Positions 1-7,949 of a stretch of 64,000 nt of DNA are shown here, one piece after another (the stretch's first letter is position 1; each line of letters starts with the position of its first letter). Location: NCBI GenBank assembly GCA_022360015.1, contig JAKSDQ010000180.1, positions 1-64,000 of the forward strand, given 5' to 3'. Below the pieces are notes generated by a model. That model did not search any database. It was not told the DNA's origin and was given only the letters and a program-made list of their open reading frames with translations. The DNA comes from Cytophagales bacterium (lineage in GTDB: Bacteria; Bacteroidota; Bacteroidia; Cytophagales; Cyclobacteriaceae). The position numbers and the translations under genes were made by a program.

Positions 1-1
1 C

Positions 2-70
2 AATGGCGTTGAATGTTGTTTTCGTGAGAAAGTTGCTTCATACAAACCCAGTAAAAATACTCAGGAATAG
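2..70 (+). other. possible 3' end of a gene entering from the left
   Basis: Frame 2 is open from the window edge to a TAG at 68-70 and encodes 22 residues of ordinary-looking composition ending KPSKNTQE. It could be the tail of a protein whose body lies outside the window. Frame 3 is also open here (from an ATG at 3 to 125), so the choice of frame is uncertain and no family is recognised. Confidence 0.2.
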
Positions 71-173
71 TGAGCAAACTTGTCGGTGCCATAATTATCC
101 AATTAAAATAATTTCAGAAAGGTAATTCATTATAATTTTTTAAATTTTACCGTCATTTCAAAAGATAAAACCA

Positions 174-707
174 ATGTTGGCACTATACCAAACCCAAAAC
201 CTGGATGGTTATTTAGATGAAACATTTTACGATTTTTCACCATACATCGGCAAACAAAAAACCGATCCATTTTACACCTGGTACGCCGATATCTTTTTTC
301 TCAATCGCAAAAAACAAATTGTACTTACCAACGCCCTAACCAAATTTACTTTCCACATATTCAATTATTCAAAAAGTCAATTCCCAAGATTCGAAACGGC
401 TTTTGGTTTTTATTTCTATTTTGCTCTGGGCATGTATGATCTTGACCCTGGGCCTTACATGGATTCCGCAGATGGGTTTGTTTTGACTTCAAGGATTAAC
501 AGGTCTGCTTTGGCTCATTTATCCTGGCTAAAACGGCAACATGTGCCTTTAGTCAAAAATGGCACTTATGACCTGGCAAACGCTAAGGATCAGGCTAATT
601 ATAACTATTTTGTGAATTATCGTACGGCAAAAATTCCGGGAAGTTCCAAAGAATCCCATATTATGGATACTTGGATCCTGGAACTTGAAAAAAGGGATTT
701 AACATAG
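174..707 (+). CDS. DUF6933-like hypothetical protein
   Basis: Encodes 177 residues. There is no signal peptide and no clear membrane segment, so it is probably cytoplasmic. The stretch WYADIFFLNRKKQIVLTNAL (about residues 36-55) resembles the conserved core of the DUF6933 family, small proteins of unknown function with a W-x-A-x-x-x-x-x-N-R-(R/K)-K pattern followed by a phrase on native use of 'TN'. The reading frame is closed by a stop around 140, and ATG 174 is the first start after it. The neighbours give no functional hint: the gene is alone, with 366 bases of empty DNA behind it. Family assignment is from memory of the motif and is moderate; function is unknown. Confidence 0.6.
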   Translation: MLALYQTQNLDGYLDETFYDFSPYIGKQKTDPFYTWYADIFFLNRKKQIVLTNALTKFTFHIFNYSKSQFPRFETAFGFYFYFALGMYDLDPGPYMDSADGFVLTSRINRSALAHLSWLKRQHVPLVKNGTYDLANAKDQANYNYFVNYRTAKIPGSSKESHIMDTWILELEKRDLT

Positions 708-1073
708 TTACGGATCAAAACCATATCCCCTACTCCTGGTTGAAAATATTGATCCGAAGAATGATTAGGTACTTCTGGAGCAGGCTTTTAATTTTTACAT
801 TGATTTGGCGGTTAAAAAACGGGCGCTTAAGCGCATCCAATAATCAACGTCACCAAAATGCAAAAATTTGTAAAAGATGATAATCAAAATCTGATGAACA
901 AGCCTGTTAAAAATGAATGCCGCAGTTTCCGGATTTCACCATATAATTTATCTGCTTGAATCGATTAAATTTTCTAACAATTCATTAGTGCCGATTTAAT
1001 TTTTTTTAAGAACTTTCCTTTGCAATAATGGTCAACCAAAAATGCTATATAGACTATTCTTAAATAAAATTTA
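708..1073. other. intergenic, no gene seen
   Basis: No convincing coding frame is seen in 366 bases. The only structure noticed is a perfect 12-base palindrome GCGCTTAAGCGC at 823-834. A short frame ending at about 841 exists but has no support. Confidence 0.4.
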
Positions 1074-2615
1074 ATGTCATTACCCGTAAATATTTTAAGT
1101 CTTCTATCAGGGCAATCAGTTGAAAATGAAAGGGTCGAGTATAAAGAAGGTTGGAACCCCTCGTCTGTTTATCGATCTATTTGTGCTTTTGCCAATGATT
1201 TCAGCAATATTGGCGGAGGCTACGTGATTATTGGGGTAAAAGCGGAAAACGGCCTTCCGGTTAGGCCAGTAAAAGGTATTTCATTGGATAAAATCGATAA
1301 AATACAACAGGCAATGATTGGTTACAATAACCTCATTCGTCCGGTATATCACTCAAAGCTGGAAATTGAAAAAGTGGATGGTAAGCATATTTTGATAATG
1401 TGGATACCGGGAGGCTCCAATCGCCCTTATGAGGTACCGGAAGATATCACAAGCCGGAAAAAGGAATACTTTTATTATATCAGGAAATACGCCAGCTCTG
1501 TTAAAGCCAATAAAAATGAACGTGAAGAATTAATTAGTCTGGCTAACCAGATCCCATTTGACGATAGGGCAAATACAACAGCAAGTACGGACGATATTTC
1601 TTTCACTTTATTGAAAGACCACTTAAGGGTTACAAAAAGCAAACTGCTGGAATGGGTTGAAAATCAAGCCAAGACAGGTATCCTGATGCAAATGGAATTG
1701 CTTTCCGGCCCTCCGGAACAGGTATTTCCCCGTAATGTAGCACTGATGTTATTTTGTGAAAGCCCTGAAAAATTCTTCCCTTATTCCAGGGTGGAAATTG
1801 TATTTTTTCCAAAAGGGCCTGCCAATCCTGAATTTCGGGAAATCCCACCTATCACAGGGCCTGTACCACAAATTATCAGAAAAACACTGGACTATCTGCA
1901 AACCAATCTGCTGGAAGAAAGAATTTTAAAGCTTCCCAATAAAGCAGAAGCCGTCAGGGAATGGAACTATCCCTATGCCGCGTTAGAAGAAGTGGTTGCC
2001 AATGCCATGTACCACAGGGATTACCAGGTGCGTGAACCAGTTGAAATACGCATATACCCGGATAGTATTACTATTCTTAACTATGGCGGCCCCGATCGTT
2101 CTATTAAAATGAAAGCCTTTGAGGAAGGGGTAATAAAACCCAGGCGGTACCGTAACCGCCGGTTAGGGGACTTCCTCAAAGAACTTGATCTTACAGAAGG
2201 ACGAGCCACAGGAATCCCAACCATTAGAAAAGCACTTTTGGAAAATGGTTCACCATTCGCAATCTTTGACACTGATGATGATCGTACTTTTTTTGAGGTA
2301 ACCATCCCGGTTCATCCGGCTTTTGGTAAAAAAGCAAAAACCAGTGCAAAAAGTGGTGCAAAAAGTGGTGCAAAAAGTGGTGCAATAGATACTGTAGAAG
2401 AAGATGAAGTAACCTATGAAATATTGACATTAAGACAAAAGCAAGTATTAGAAATAATTAAAGAATTCCCAGCAATATCCTACCGGGAAGTTGCTCAGCG
2501 CATGGGTGTAAATCACTCTGCTGTACAGCGACATTTTGAAAACCTGAAAAAGAAAGGATTAATAAAGCGAATAGGGCCTGCCAAAGGAGGGTACTGGCAT
2601 GTTTTAGATCGATAA
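1074..2615 (+). CDS. AlbA_2/Schlafen-domain ATP-binding transcriptional regulator
   Basis: 513 residues. The N-terminal ~150 residues match the AlbA_2 (Schlafen-type, divergent AAA-4) domain: ENERVEYKEGW, then AFANDFSNIGGGYVIIGV, a glycine-rich nucleotide- or nucleic-acid-binding signature. The middle part (about 300-415) matches the C-terminal HATPase_c_4 'RecG-like' module, with NAMYHRDY and the LTEGRATGIPTIRKAL stretch. A low-complexity linker with repeated AKSG units (about 420-440) leads to a winged-helix HTH (about 450-513: YREVAQRMGVNHSAVQRHFE). Such proteins are often annotated as RecG-like helicases but lack helicase motifs; a DNA-binding regulatory role is more likely. They are commonly found in accessory regions. 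Target genes cannot be told from the sequence. Confidence 0.85.
   Translation: MSLPVNILSLLSGQSVENERVEYKEGWNPSSVYRSICAFANDFSNIGGGYVIIGVKAENGLPVRPVKGISLDKIDKIQQAMIGYNNLIRPVYHSKLEIEKVDGKHILIMWIPGGSNRPYEVPEDITSRKKEYFYYIRKYASSVKANKNEREELISLANQIPFDDRANTTASTDDISFTLLKDHLRVTKSKLLEWVENQAKTGILMQMELLSGPPEQVFPRNVALMLFCESPEKFFPYSRVEIVFFPKGPANPEFREIPPITGPVPQIIRKTLDYLQTNLLEERILKLPNKAEAVREWNYPYAALEEVVANAMYHRDYQVREPVEIRIYPDSITILNYGGPDRSIKMKAFEEGVIKPRRYRNRRLGDFLKELDLTEGRATGIPTIRKALLENGSPFAIFDTDDDRTFFEVTIPVHPAFGKKAKTSAKSGAKSGAKSGAIDTVEEDEVTYEILTLRQKQVLEIIKEFPAISYREVAQRMGVNHSAVQRHFENLKKKGLIKRIGPAKGGYWHVLDR
2344..2385 (+). repeat. 12-bp tandem repeat inside the regulator's linker
   Basis: Three perfect copies of gcaaaaagtggt run from 2346 to 2381, flanked by a degenerate copy on the left and a partial one on the right. 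Each unit encodes four residues (AKSG), so loss or gain of a unit by slippage keeps the frame and only changes the linker length. Confidence 0.9.
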
Positions 2616-2925
2616 ATAATAATCAGGAATTATATAAGCACTCTTTTGATAAAAAATCAGAAGTTCAGTTTACTCTTCCACCAAAAATAGCCCGCCTCAT
2701 CATTAATAATTCCTAGTCCATTCCAAAAAGTCTCACAAAAGCTGCATTTTGCAAGATAGTATCCATCGTCCAACTCCGTTTTAAAGTTTTATTGGCCGCA
2801 TACTAAATGCTGTTCTTGTCATTTCATCCATCTGCAATTATCTCACTTGATTTCTCCGTCTACCCTTGGGCAAACCTGCGATAAAACACTATATTGTTGT
2901 TGTCAATGGCGAGAAATAAAATTTT
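2616..2925. other. intergenic, no gene seen
   Basis: About 310 bases between the AlbA_2 gene and the AraC gene. No coding frame, RNA gene or clear promoter was recognised. It must contain the promoter of the AraC-type gene, but no TANNTTTG element of good quality was found close to its start. Confidence 0.35.
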
Positions 2926-3729
2926 ATGCCAGAAGGATATACATTAAATAAAGGAAATTACACTGGTAAAATATTCCATTCCGCAGATTTGGAGGGTTGC
3001 ATAACCACGATTACTCACTACCCTGTCGATGAAGATGAAGGTGGATGGCACTGCCATGAAAATCCACATATAGATTTTGTCTTTCAAGGCGGAGATGTTG
3101 AAAGAAGGAAAAACATAGCTTACCAACGTAAAACCGGCGATATCGACTATTATGAGGCAGGGGAATTTCATGAAACAGTGCTTCGGAATGACTATTCGAA
3201 AAGTCTTATATTGGAATTAGACGATAAGTTTTTAAATAAATATGATTTGGATAGTATAGACTTAGCCACATCAGTAAAAAATAATGTTGACGCCAAACTT
3301 TTATCTATCAGAATGGTATATGAACTGCTCAACTACGATTGCTGTAGCCGGGCATCTTTATTATCCATGTCTTTAAGCCTCGTTAGCCATACTGACAGAT
3401 GCGATTATGTTTCAACTCCAAGGTGGGTCCAAATAGTATCGGATTTGCTCAATGATAGATGGAATGAGCAAATCACGCTAGATGAGCTTTCCATGATAGC
3501 TGACGTACACCCTGTAACCATATCCAAGCATTTTAGGAAATATTTTTCATGCACTTTAGGAAATTATATGCGAAAATTAAAAATAGCTAATGGTATCACA
3601 TTGATCAAGGATACCAACGTAACACTTACAGACATTGCTCTCAAATGTGGCTTTTCAGATCAAAGTCACTTTACGAGAAACTTCAAACAATTTACCGGTG
3701 TCCTGCCTAAAGATTTCCGAAAGTTCTAG
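2926..3729 (+). CDS. AraC family transcriptional regulator with cupin-like sensor
   Basis: 267 residues. The N-terminal ~110 residues look like a small cupin-type sensor (WHCHENPHIDFVFQGGD, then GDIDYYEAGEFHETV), with histidines spaced as in metal- or ligand-binding cupins. The C-terminal ~100 residues carry the double helix-turn-helix of AraC/XylS: LDELSMIADVHPVTISKHFR and ALKCGFSDQSHFTRNFKQFT, ending GVLPKDFRKF. It binds DNA and regulates transcription in response to an unknown ligand. It stands 75 bases before a hydrolase gene on the same strand, which may be its target, but the two could equally be unrelated. Confidence 0.88.
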   Translation: MPEGYTLNKGNYTGKIFHSADLEGCITTITHYPVDEDEGGWHCHENPHIDFVFQGGDVERRKNIAYQRKTGDIDYYEAGEFHETVLRNDYSKSLILELDDKFLNKYDLDSIDLATSVKNNVDAKLLSIRMVYELLNYDCCSRASLLSMSLSLVSHTDRCDYVSTPRWVQIVSDLLNDRWNEQITLDELSMIADVHPVTISKHFRKYFSCTLGNYMRKLKIANGITLIKDTNVTLTDIALKCGFSDQSHFTRNFKQFTGVLPKDFRKF

Positions 3730-3804
3730 GGAAATTGTCATAAGCTAATTTCATTCTATTTTATTTCTAACAAGCACGTTACCTTTATTATAAAAAAGAG
3801 CAAT

Positions 3805-5259
3805 ATGAGGCAATTCCTTTTAGTACAATTTTCGTTTTTAATAATGTGCCCTGGTTGCTTATCACAGGAGGATAGGAAAAATACAAATTCAAATATAATA
3901 GAAGCACCGAATGATTGGAGCAAAGAGTCATTTTCTTTACCACTTTCATTCGCACCAAAAATTAATTTTACAGGTATTGAAGAAGTTCGATTTGCTCCTG
4001 AATGGGCAAACGAAGAAAGCCCTCAATTCTGGACTTATACCTTTGCTTGGTATGTGGACGGTGATGTCGGGCTAACCGAAAAACGCCTTAATGAGTTAGT
4101 AGAAGACTATTTCAGTGGATTGACAAAATCTGTTGGAAAAAACAATGGGATAGACACGAAAAGAATAACAAAATCCACAGCATCTTTCACTCCAAAACAA
4201 AAATCTACAAATTGGCAGTCCTTCGAAGGTAAGGTTGGTCTGTACGATGTCTTTTTTACCCAAAATCAAATTAAGTTAAATGTAAAAGTTAAAGGCAAAT
4301 ATTGCCTTCAAATAGACAAACATTTGATAATATTTTCTTTTTCACCAAAAAGTTTTGAACATGACGTATGGAAGATGTTCGATAATATTCGAACTATTGA
4401 AAATTGTAGCACGCTAAAAAATGTTATATCCTTTAAAACCAAAAAAACCGAACATTATGAATTAATAATTCCTAGTGGAAAACAAAATGGCATTTTGATA
4501 TTATTCCCGGGGTTCCCGGAAAATCCAAAGATTATTAAGTCTGAGTTTAAGATAATAGAACCTGCTGTGAGAAAAGGAATATCAATAGCATTGATGGAAT
4601 TTAATCAAAGAATTTGGCTTGAGGATAATGAGAAAACTAAACTTTCAGTAATAATTCACCAAATGTTTGAGGAGAATGGCCTGGATAAAAATAATGTATA
4701 TATAGGTGGATTTTCAAGTGGCGGTAATGTTAGTTTACTAATCAGTAATCATTTAATTCAGTCTGAAAATGTTATTAAACCGGAAGGGGTATTCACCATA
4801 GATCCGCCAGTTGATTTATTAGGGCTTTATGAAAATGCTCAGAGGAATATCGAGCGAAACTTTTCGTCAGTTTCTGTGCAGGAAAGTAAAATGATAATTG
4901 ATCAATTTGAACCGAACTTTGGAAAACCTGAAAATGGTATAAATAAATACGAAGAATTTGCTGTTTACACCAAAAAAACGAATAATATTGATAATTTATC
5001 TCATTTGAATGAGGTAAAAATCAGATTTTACACAGAACCTGATACATTGTGGTGGCGACAAAACAGAATGTACGAGTATGAGGATATGAACGCTTATTTC
5101 ATAAAGAGTCTATCTGATGAACTAGTTCAAAAATTTGGTGATAATGTCGAATACATACCTACAGAAAATCGGGGCTATCGATCAAATGGAGATAGACATC
5201 CTCACTCTTGGTCAATTGTAGATGTTAATGAACTAGTCAAATGGATTATGGATCAATAA
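3805..5259 (+). CDS. secreted alpha/beta-hydrolase-like protein
   Basis: 484 residues with a hydrophobic N-terminus (FLLVQFSFLIMCPGC) that reads as a signal peptide; the cysteine at ~18 could be lipidated, but the lipobox is poor. The C-terminal half has a hydrolase core: ILILFPGFPENPK (oxyanion-hole-like strand and loop) and GGFSSGGN with the G-x-S-x-G nucleophile elbow at about S304. A histidine near the end (HPHSWS, about residue 471) is a candidate for the catalytic His. The N-terminal ~190 residues are not recognised. Substrate unknown. Codon use is AT-rich compared with the housekeeping part of the window, as in the AraC gene before it, which suggests an acquired pair. Confidence 0.6.
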   Translation: MRQFLLVQFSFLIMCPGCLSQEDRKNTNSNIIEAPNDWSKESFSLPLSFAPKINFTGIEEVRFAPEWANEESPQFWTYTFAWYVDGDVGLTEKRLNELVEDYFSGLTKSVGKNNGIDTKRITKSTASFTPKQKSTNWQSFEGKVGLYDVFFTQNQIKLNVKVKGKYCLQIDKHLIIFSFSPKSFEHDVWKMFDNIRTIENCSTLKNVISFKTKKTEHYELIIPSGKQNGILILFPGFPENPKIIKSEFKIIEPAVRKGISIALMEFNQRIWLEDNEKTKLSVIIHQMFEENGLDKNNVYIGGFSSGGNVSLLISNHLIQSENVIKPEGVFTIDPPVDLLGLYENAQRNIERNFSSVSVQESKMIIDQFEPNFGKPENGINKYEEFAVYTKKTNNIDNLSHLNEVKIRFYTEPDTLWWRQNRMYEYEDMNAYFIKSLSDELVQKFGDNVEYIPTENRGYRSNGDRHPHSWSIVDVNELVKWIMDQ

Positions 5260-5340
5260 AGTTGGCAACAATCATAGACGGCAGTAAATCGTAAACGTAA
5301 ACCCTTGGTGTGCCTCCCATTGTGTCCCCATATCATCATT

Positions 5341-5541
5341 TCACCTCCTTATCGCATTTCTCAAATTCTTACAAGCCTTAACCGTTTCGGTGACGGCTTT
5401 AACAAAATACCTGGAGAGAAACAGCACGGCCATTACAACTCCGGCAATAGTAACCGTTTTAACAATACGCTTATCTTTTTTCGAATTTTTATTGTATTCC
5501 GATAACACTTTTTTTCTAAGCCTATCCCTTATTTTTTCCAT
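5341..5541 (-). CDS. small membrane protein of the element remnant
   Basis: 66 residues: a basic N-terminus (MEKIRDRLRKKVLSE), one hydrophobic segment (about 30-45: TIAGVVMAVLFLSRYFV) and a basic tail. It starts 6 bases after the stop of the upstream frameshifted gene, so it looks like the last gene of the short minus-strand run that begins with the excisionase-like gene. The opposite strand is also open here (5305-5505), but that product has a poor composition. Function unknown. Confidence 0.5.
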   Translation of the reverse strand: MEKIRDRLRKKVLSEYNKNSKKDKRIVKTVTIAGVVMAVLFLSRYFVKAVTETVKACKNLRNAIRR

Positions 5542-5547
5542 AATTAT

Positions 5548-5854
5548 TTAACGTTTAGGCACATATCCAAAATAATTCATCAGATCGGCTTCCGTTGACA
5601 GACAGCCATTTCCATTTTTTCGAATAATTGTTGAATAATCACCGCTGTCAATGGCATACTGTACACGAAATTCCAATTCTTTAATGACGTAATGCAAGTA
5701 CTCATACTTGCTTTCAATGGCCCAGATGCGATTTTCTAATTCTTCGGCAAAATCGTAGTCCTTCTTTTTGTTAAATCTGATATAGCAAGTTTGCTATTTG
5801 TTTTTTAGTGGCATCATCAAGTTGGATCAATTCCGGATCGTTGCGCCTTTCCAT
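5548..5854 (-). pseudogene. frameshifted small gene of the element remnant
   Basis: One frame starts at ATG 5854 (MERRNDPELIQLDDATKKQI) and stops at 5771. A second frame, open from 5793 down to the TAA at 5548-5550, continues with KKDYDFAEELENRIWAIESK and ends NYFGYVPKR, but has no ATG or GTG start of its own before its last few residues. Together they read as one protein of about 100 residues split by a frameshift between 5793 and 5771. It may be a decayed gene or a sequencing indel. The product family is not recognised. Confidence 0.5.
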
Positions 5855-5967
5855 GCTTTTGCACGGCAGGACGAGGAGCAATATTGGGCGTTTGAACGCT
5901 TGCTGTGGAAGGGATTCAAACAATATCCACAGCACTTACTGTTTAATGAAGTGTTGTTATTTCTCAT
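5827..5967 (-). CDS. 46-residue zinc-finger-like protein
   Basis: Starts at ATG 5967, only 8 bases after the excisionase-like gene stops, and overlaps the next frame. It contains C-C-G-Y-C near residue 12-16 and C-S-S-S-C at residues 30-34, a C-x2-C ... C-x3-C pattern seen in small zinc-ribbon/MYM-type proteins of Bacteroidota mobile elements (compare the usual 'CxxC...KRS.A.(F/Y)CSdxCR' pattern; here KRSNAQYCSSSCRAKAW). The position and composition support a real small gene. Its end overlaps the start of the frameshifted gene by 28 bases. Confidence 0.5.
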   Translation of the reverse strand: MRNNNTSLNSKCCGYCLNPFHSKRSNAQYCSSSCRAKAWKGATIRN

Positions 5968-5975
5968 CGATTTAG

Positions 5976-6275
5976 TTAGATTTTGCGCTTGTGGAACGTC
6001 ACATAATCATCCGCCTCTAACTCAATCTGATCGATTGTTTTAACCGGGTTCTTTAGCAGCCAGTCATCTATTTCCGAGCGTTTGAAATAAACCATTTTAC
6101 CGGAAGGCTTATAGTGAGGTACTCTGTTTTGGGAGGTCAGCTTATAACCGTGACTTTCAGATATACCACAATATTTACAGAACTCCGAGAAGGTGAGCAC
6201 TTCTTTTTGGCATAAATTAGATGCTTTAACGATATGCTCCAGTTGTGCTAATTTGTTAATAATTTCATTTTCCAT
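5976..6275 (-). CDS. excisionase-like helix-turn-helix protein
   Basis: 99 residues with a MerR-like HTH_17 fold in the middle: LTFSEFCKYCGISESHGYKL followed by RVPHYKPSGKMVYFKRSEIDDWLL. This is the typical layout of small excisionase or accessory DNA-binding proteins of Bacteroidota integrative elements, where the HTH recognises DNA and the K-x-x-Y-F-K-R-S-E-I-D-x-W-L hairpin forms the wing. It lies 467 bases from the integrase gene on the same strand, which fits a joint role in element recombination. Confidence 0.75.
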   Translation of the reverse strand: MENEIINKLAQLEHIVKASNLCQKEVLTFSEFCKYCGISESHGYKLTSQNRVPHYKPSGKMVYFKRSEIDDWLLKNPVKTIDQIELEADDYVTFHKRKI

Positions 6276-6742
6276 TTTGAATTTTGCTATCGTTACTAAA
6301 TTGAATCATTTAACAAGTTTTTTCTGATCAGAAGCAAAACTCTCTATAAATAATCGTAAATCCTTGGTCCAGATTCTGCACCTCGGTACAATCAATAATT
6401 GTAAGTAGCTGGTTATTAATATGTTCAATGTTTCATAAGGTCAAAAACTTGACCAAAAAATGGATCAGCATAACAAATGAAATGTTGTCCCATTTGGCTA
6501 GTTTTTTTGATACCCCTTATTGATAAAATATTTTAGAATGGATCCAACGGGTTTGTAAACTCCGGTAACGTTATATTTTCGAAATGGTATAATTATCCGT
6601 TGATAACGTTAAAACCCTGGAGAGTTCCTTAAGGGTTAAGACATTGATAACGTTTCAAGCAAGGTTCCTGAAACCATACGCCCCTTTAAAGGATCGATGT
6701 CATCAATTAGCCTATCCTCATAGAAGAATTTAGATGTATCAT
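6276..6742. other. non-coding gap inside the element remnant
   Basis: 467 bases between the integrase gene and the excisionase-like gene with no plausible gene. It contains short repeats of TTGATAACGTT (listed separately) and an AACCCT/AGGGTT inverted pair around 6612-6637. Candidate arm-type binding sites or an attachment region. Confidence 0.4.
6564..6654 (+). repeat. short direct repeats TTGATAACGTT
   Basis: Two perfect copies of TTGATAACGTT lie at 6600-6610 and 6644-6654, 44 bases apart, with a related GGTAACGTTA at 6564-6573. They sit in the gap next to the integrase gene, where arm-type integrase or excisionase sites are expected. The role is inferred from position. Confidence 0.45.
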
Positions 6743-7798
6743 TTATAACTTTGGTATTTTATTAACCGCCTCAACTTTTTTGCTGTCAATGATTTTTGCA
6801 TAAATCTGTGTGACCTGAACGTCTTTATGTCCTAATAATTTGCTTACCGTTTTAATGTCAGTGCCATAGGTCAGTTGGAGCGTTGCGAACGTATGTCTTG
6901 CTGAGTGAAAGGTGATGTGTTTATCAATACCGGCTTTTAACATACAGTTTCTTAACTGCATATTATTGTAATTGGTAATATTGTTAATTTTTAACACCTT
7001 TTGTTCCGACCTGCCCTTTTTTCCTAAAATGTTTATTGCCTGATCAGATATTGATAACGTCTCATAACTTTTGGTTTTGATTTGCTGGTGTGAAATAAAA
7101 TAGCCCAGCTTATCCGTATGCTTTATATCACCCCATTTCAAGGCATTTAAATCACTCCACCTGAGTCCGGTGAGAGCACTGAAAAGAAATGCCTTCTTAA
7201 GCTCAACATGACTGCATGGGGTTTTAAATAAAATTTGTAACTCCTCGAACGTTAAGAAGTTCCTGTTGGTGTCCACCCTTTTATTCTTCTGAATAAACTC
7301 AAAGTTGTTCTTCACGATAATTTTTTCTCTTAAAGCCTGATTGCAAAAATGGCTGGCTTTGATACAATAATCGTAGGCAGTATTATTCGCCAGATTTTTA
7401 TTGAGAAATTTGTAAAACTCCTGGCACCAGTGTTCTGTTAAATGCTCAAAGGTCAAATTGTCGCCACCAAATTCAGTGATCTTATTTAAGACATTCAGGT
7501 ATGCCGGTTGGCTGCTTTTGCTATCAATCACCTTTTGGGCAAAAGTGATAAAGGAAGTTTTCTTTTTAAAAGCAGGGGTAAATTGATAGTCTGCACTTTG
7601 CAGTTCAATTTGCCTTTTGGCTTTAATATTTTGGGCTAATTGCCTGGTTTCTTTGTTGCTTTCCCGGTCTATTGCTGTTGTGGCTTTTACCAGGTATAAT
7701 TTCAAAAATTCATAGTGCCTTTTGCCGTTATGGTAAATATCCAAATAGATACTTTTTCTACCGTCATTAAGTTTTTTTTCTCTTATCTTTATACCCAT
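6743..7798 (-). CDS. tyrosine recombinase/integrase
   Basis: 351 residues, the usual build of Bacteroidota element integrases: an N-terminal arm-binding beta-sheet region (KIREKKLNDGRKSIYLDIYH), a SAM-like core-binding domain (about 95-175) and a C-terminal catalytic domain. Catalytic residues are visible: Arg in ALTGLRWSDL, H-x-x-R in FHSARHTFATL, a later His in KLLGHKDV and the Tyr nucleophile in VTQIYAKI. All appear intact, so the enzyme may be active even though little else of the element remains. The gene ends at the border with dnaE, suggesting that the insertion occurred just upstream of dnaE. Confidence 0.93.
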   Translation of the reverse strand: MGIKIREKKLNDGRKSIYLDIYHNGKRHYEFLKLYLVKATTAIDRESNKETRQLAQNIKAKRQIELQSADYQFTPAFKKKTSFITFAQKVIDSKSSQPAYLNVLNKITEFGGDNLTFEHLTEHWCQEFYKFLNKNLANNTAYDYCIKASHFCNQALREKIIVKNNFEFIQKNKRVDTNRNFLTFEELQILFKTPCSHVELKKAFLFSALTGLRWSDLNALKWGDIKHTDKLGYFISHQQIKTKSYETLSISDQAINILGKKGRSEQKVLKINNITNYNNMQLRNCMLKAGIDKHITFHSARHTFATLQLTYGTDIKTVSKLLGHKDVQVTQIYAKIIDSKKVEAVNKIPKL

Positions 7799-7821
7799 GT
7801 AAATCCGACTTTTTGTTACTA

Positions 7822-7867
7822 TATCTTATTCGGTACTTAAAAACAAAAAGTAGCTGAATAAGAGATA
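7822..7867. repeat. imperfect inverted repeat between integrase and dnaE
   Basis: TATCTTATTCGGTACTT (7822-7838) pairs with AAGTAGCTGAATAAGAGATA (7848-7867) with two small internal mismatches and a 9-base loop. It lies in the divergent region between the integrase gene and dnaE. It could be an operator, a recombination site or a hairpin in the dnaE leader. Confidence 0.45.
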
Positions 7868-7949
7868 AAAAGAGCAATCAAAAAGCTAAAAAACAAGAAT
7901 TAAAGCACAATAAGCAAAGATTAACCAAACAAGAGAAAGCACTTCACCT

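Noticed and set aside
1074..2615. RecG-like DNA helicase
   Set aside because: The protein resembles entries so named, but no Walker A or helicase motifs are present; AlbA_2 plus HTH fits better.
5305..5505. 66-codon plus-strand frame
   Set aside because: Overlaps the minus-strand small membrane protein, which has a better composition and sits in a minus-strand gene run.
5798..6043. 81-codon plus-strand frame
   Set aside because: It is the shadow of the minus-strand zinc-finger-like gene and the frameshifted gene.
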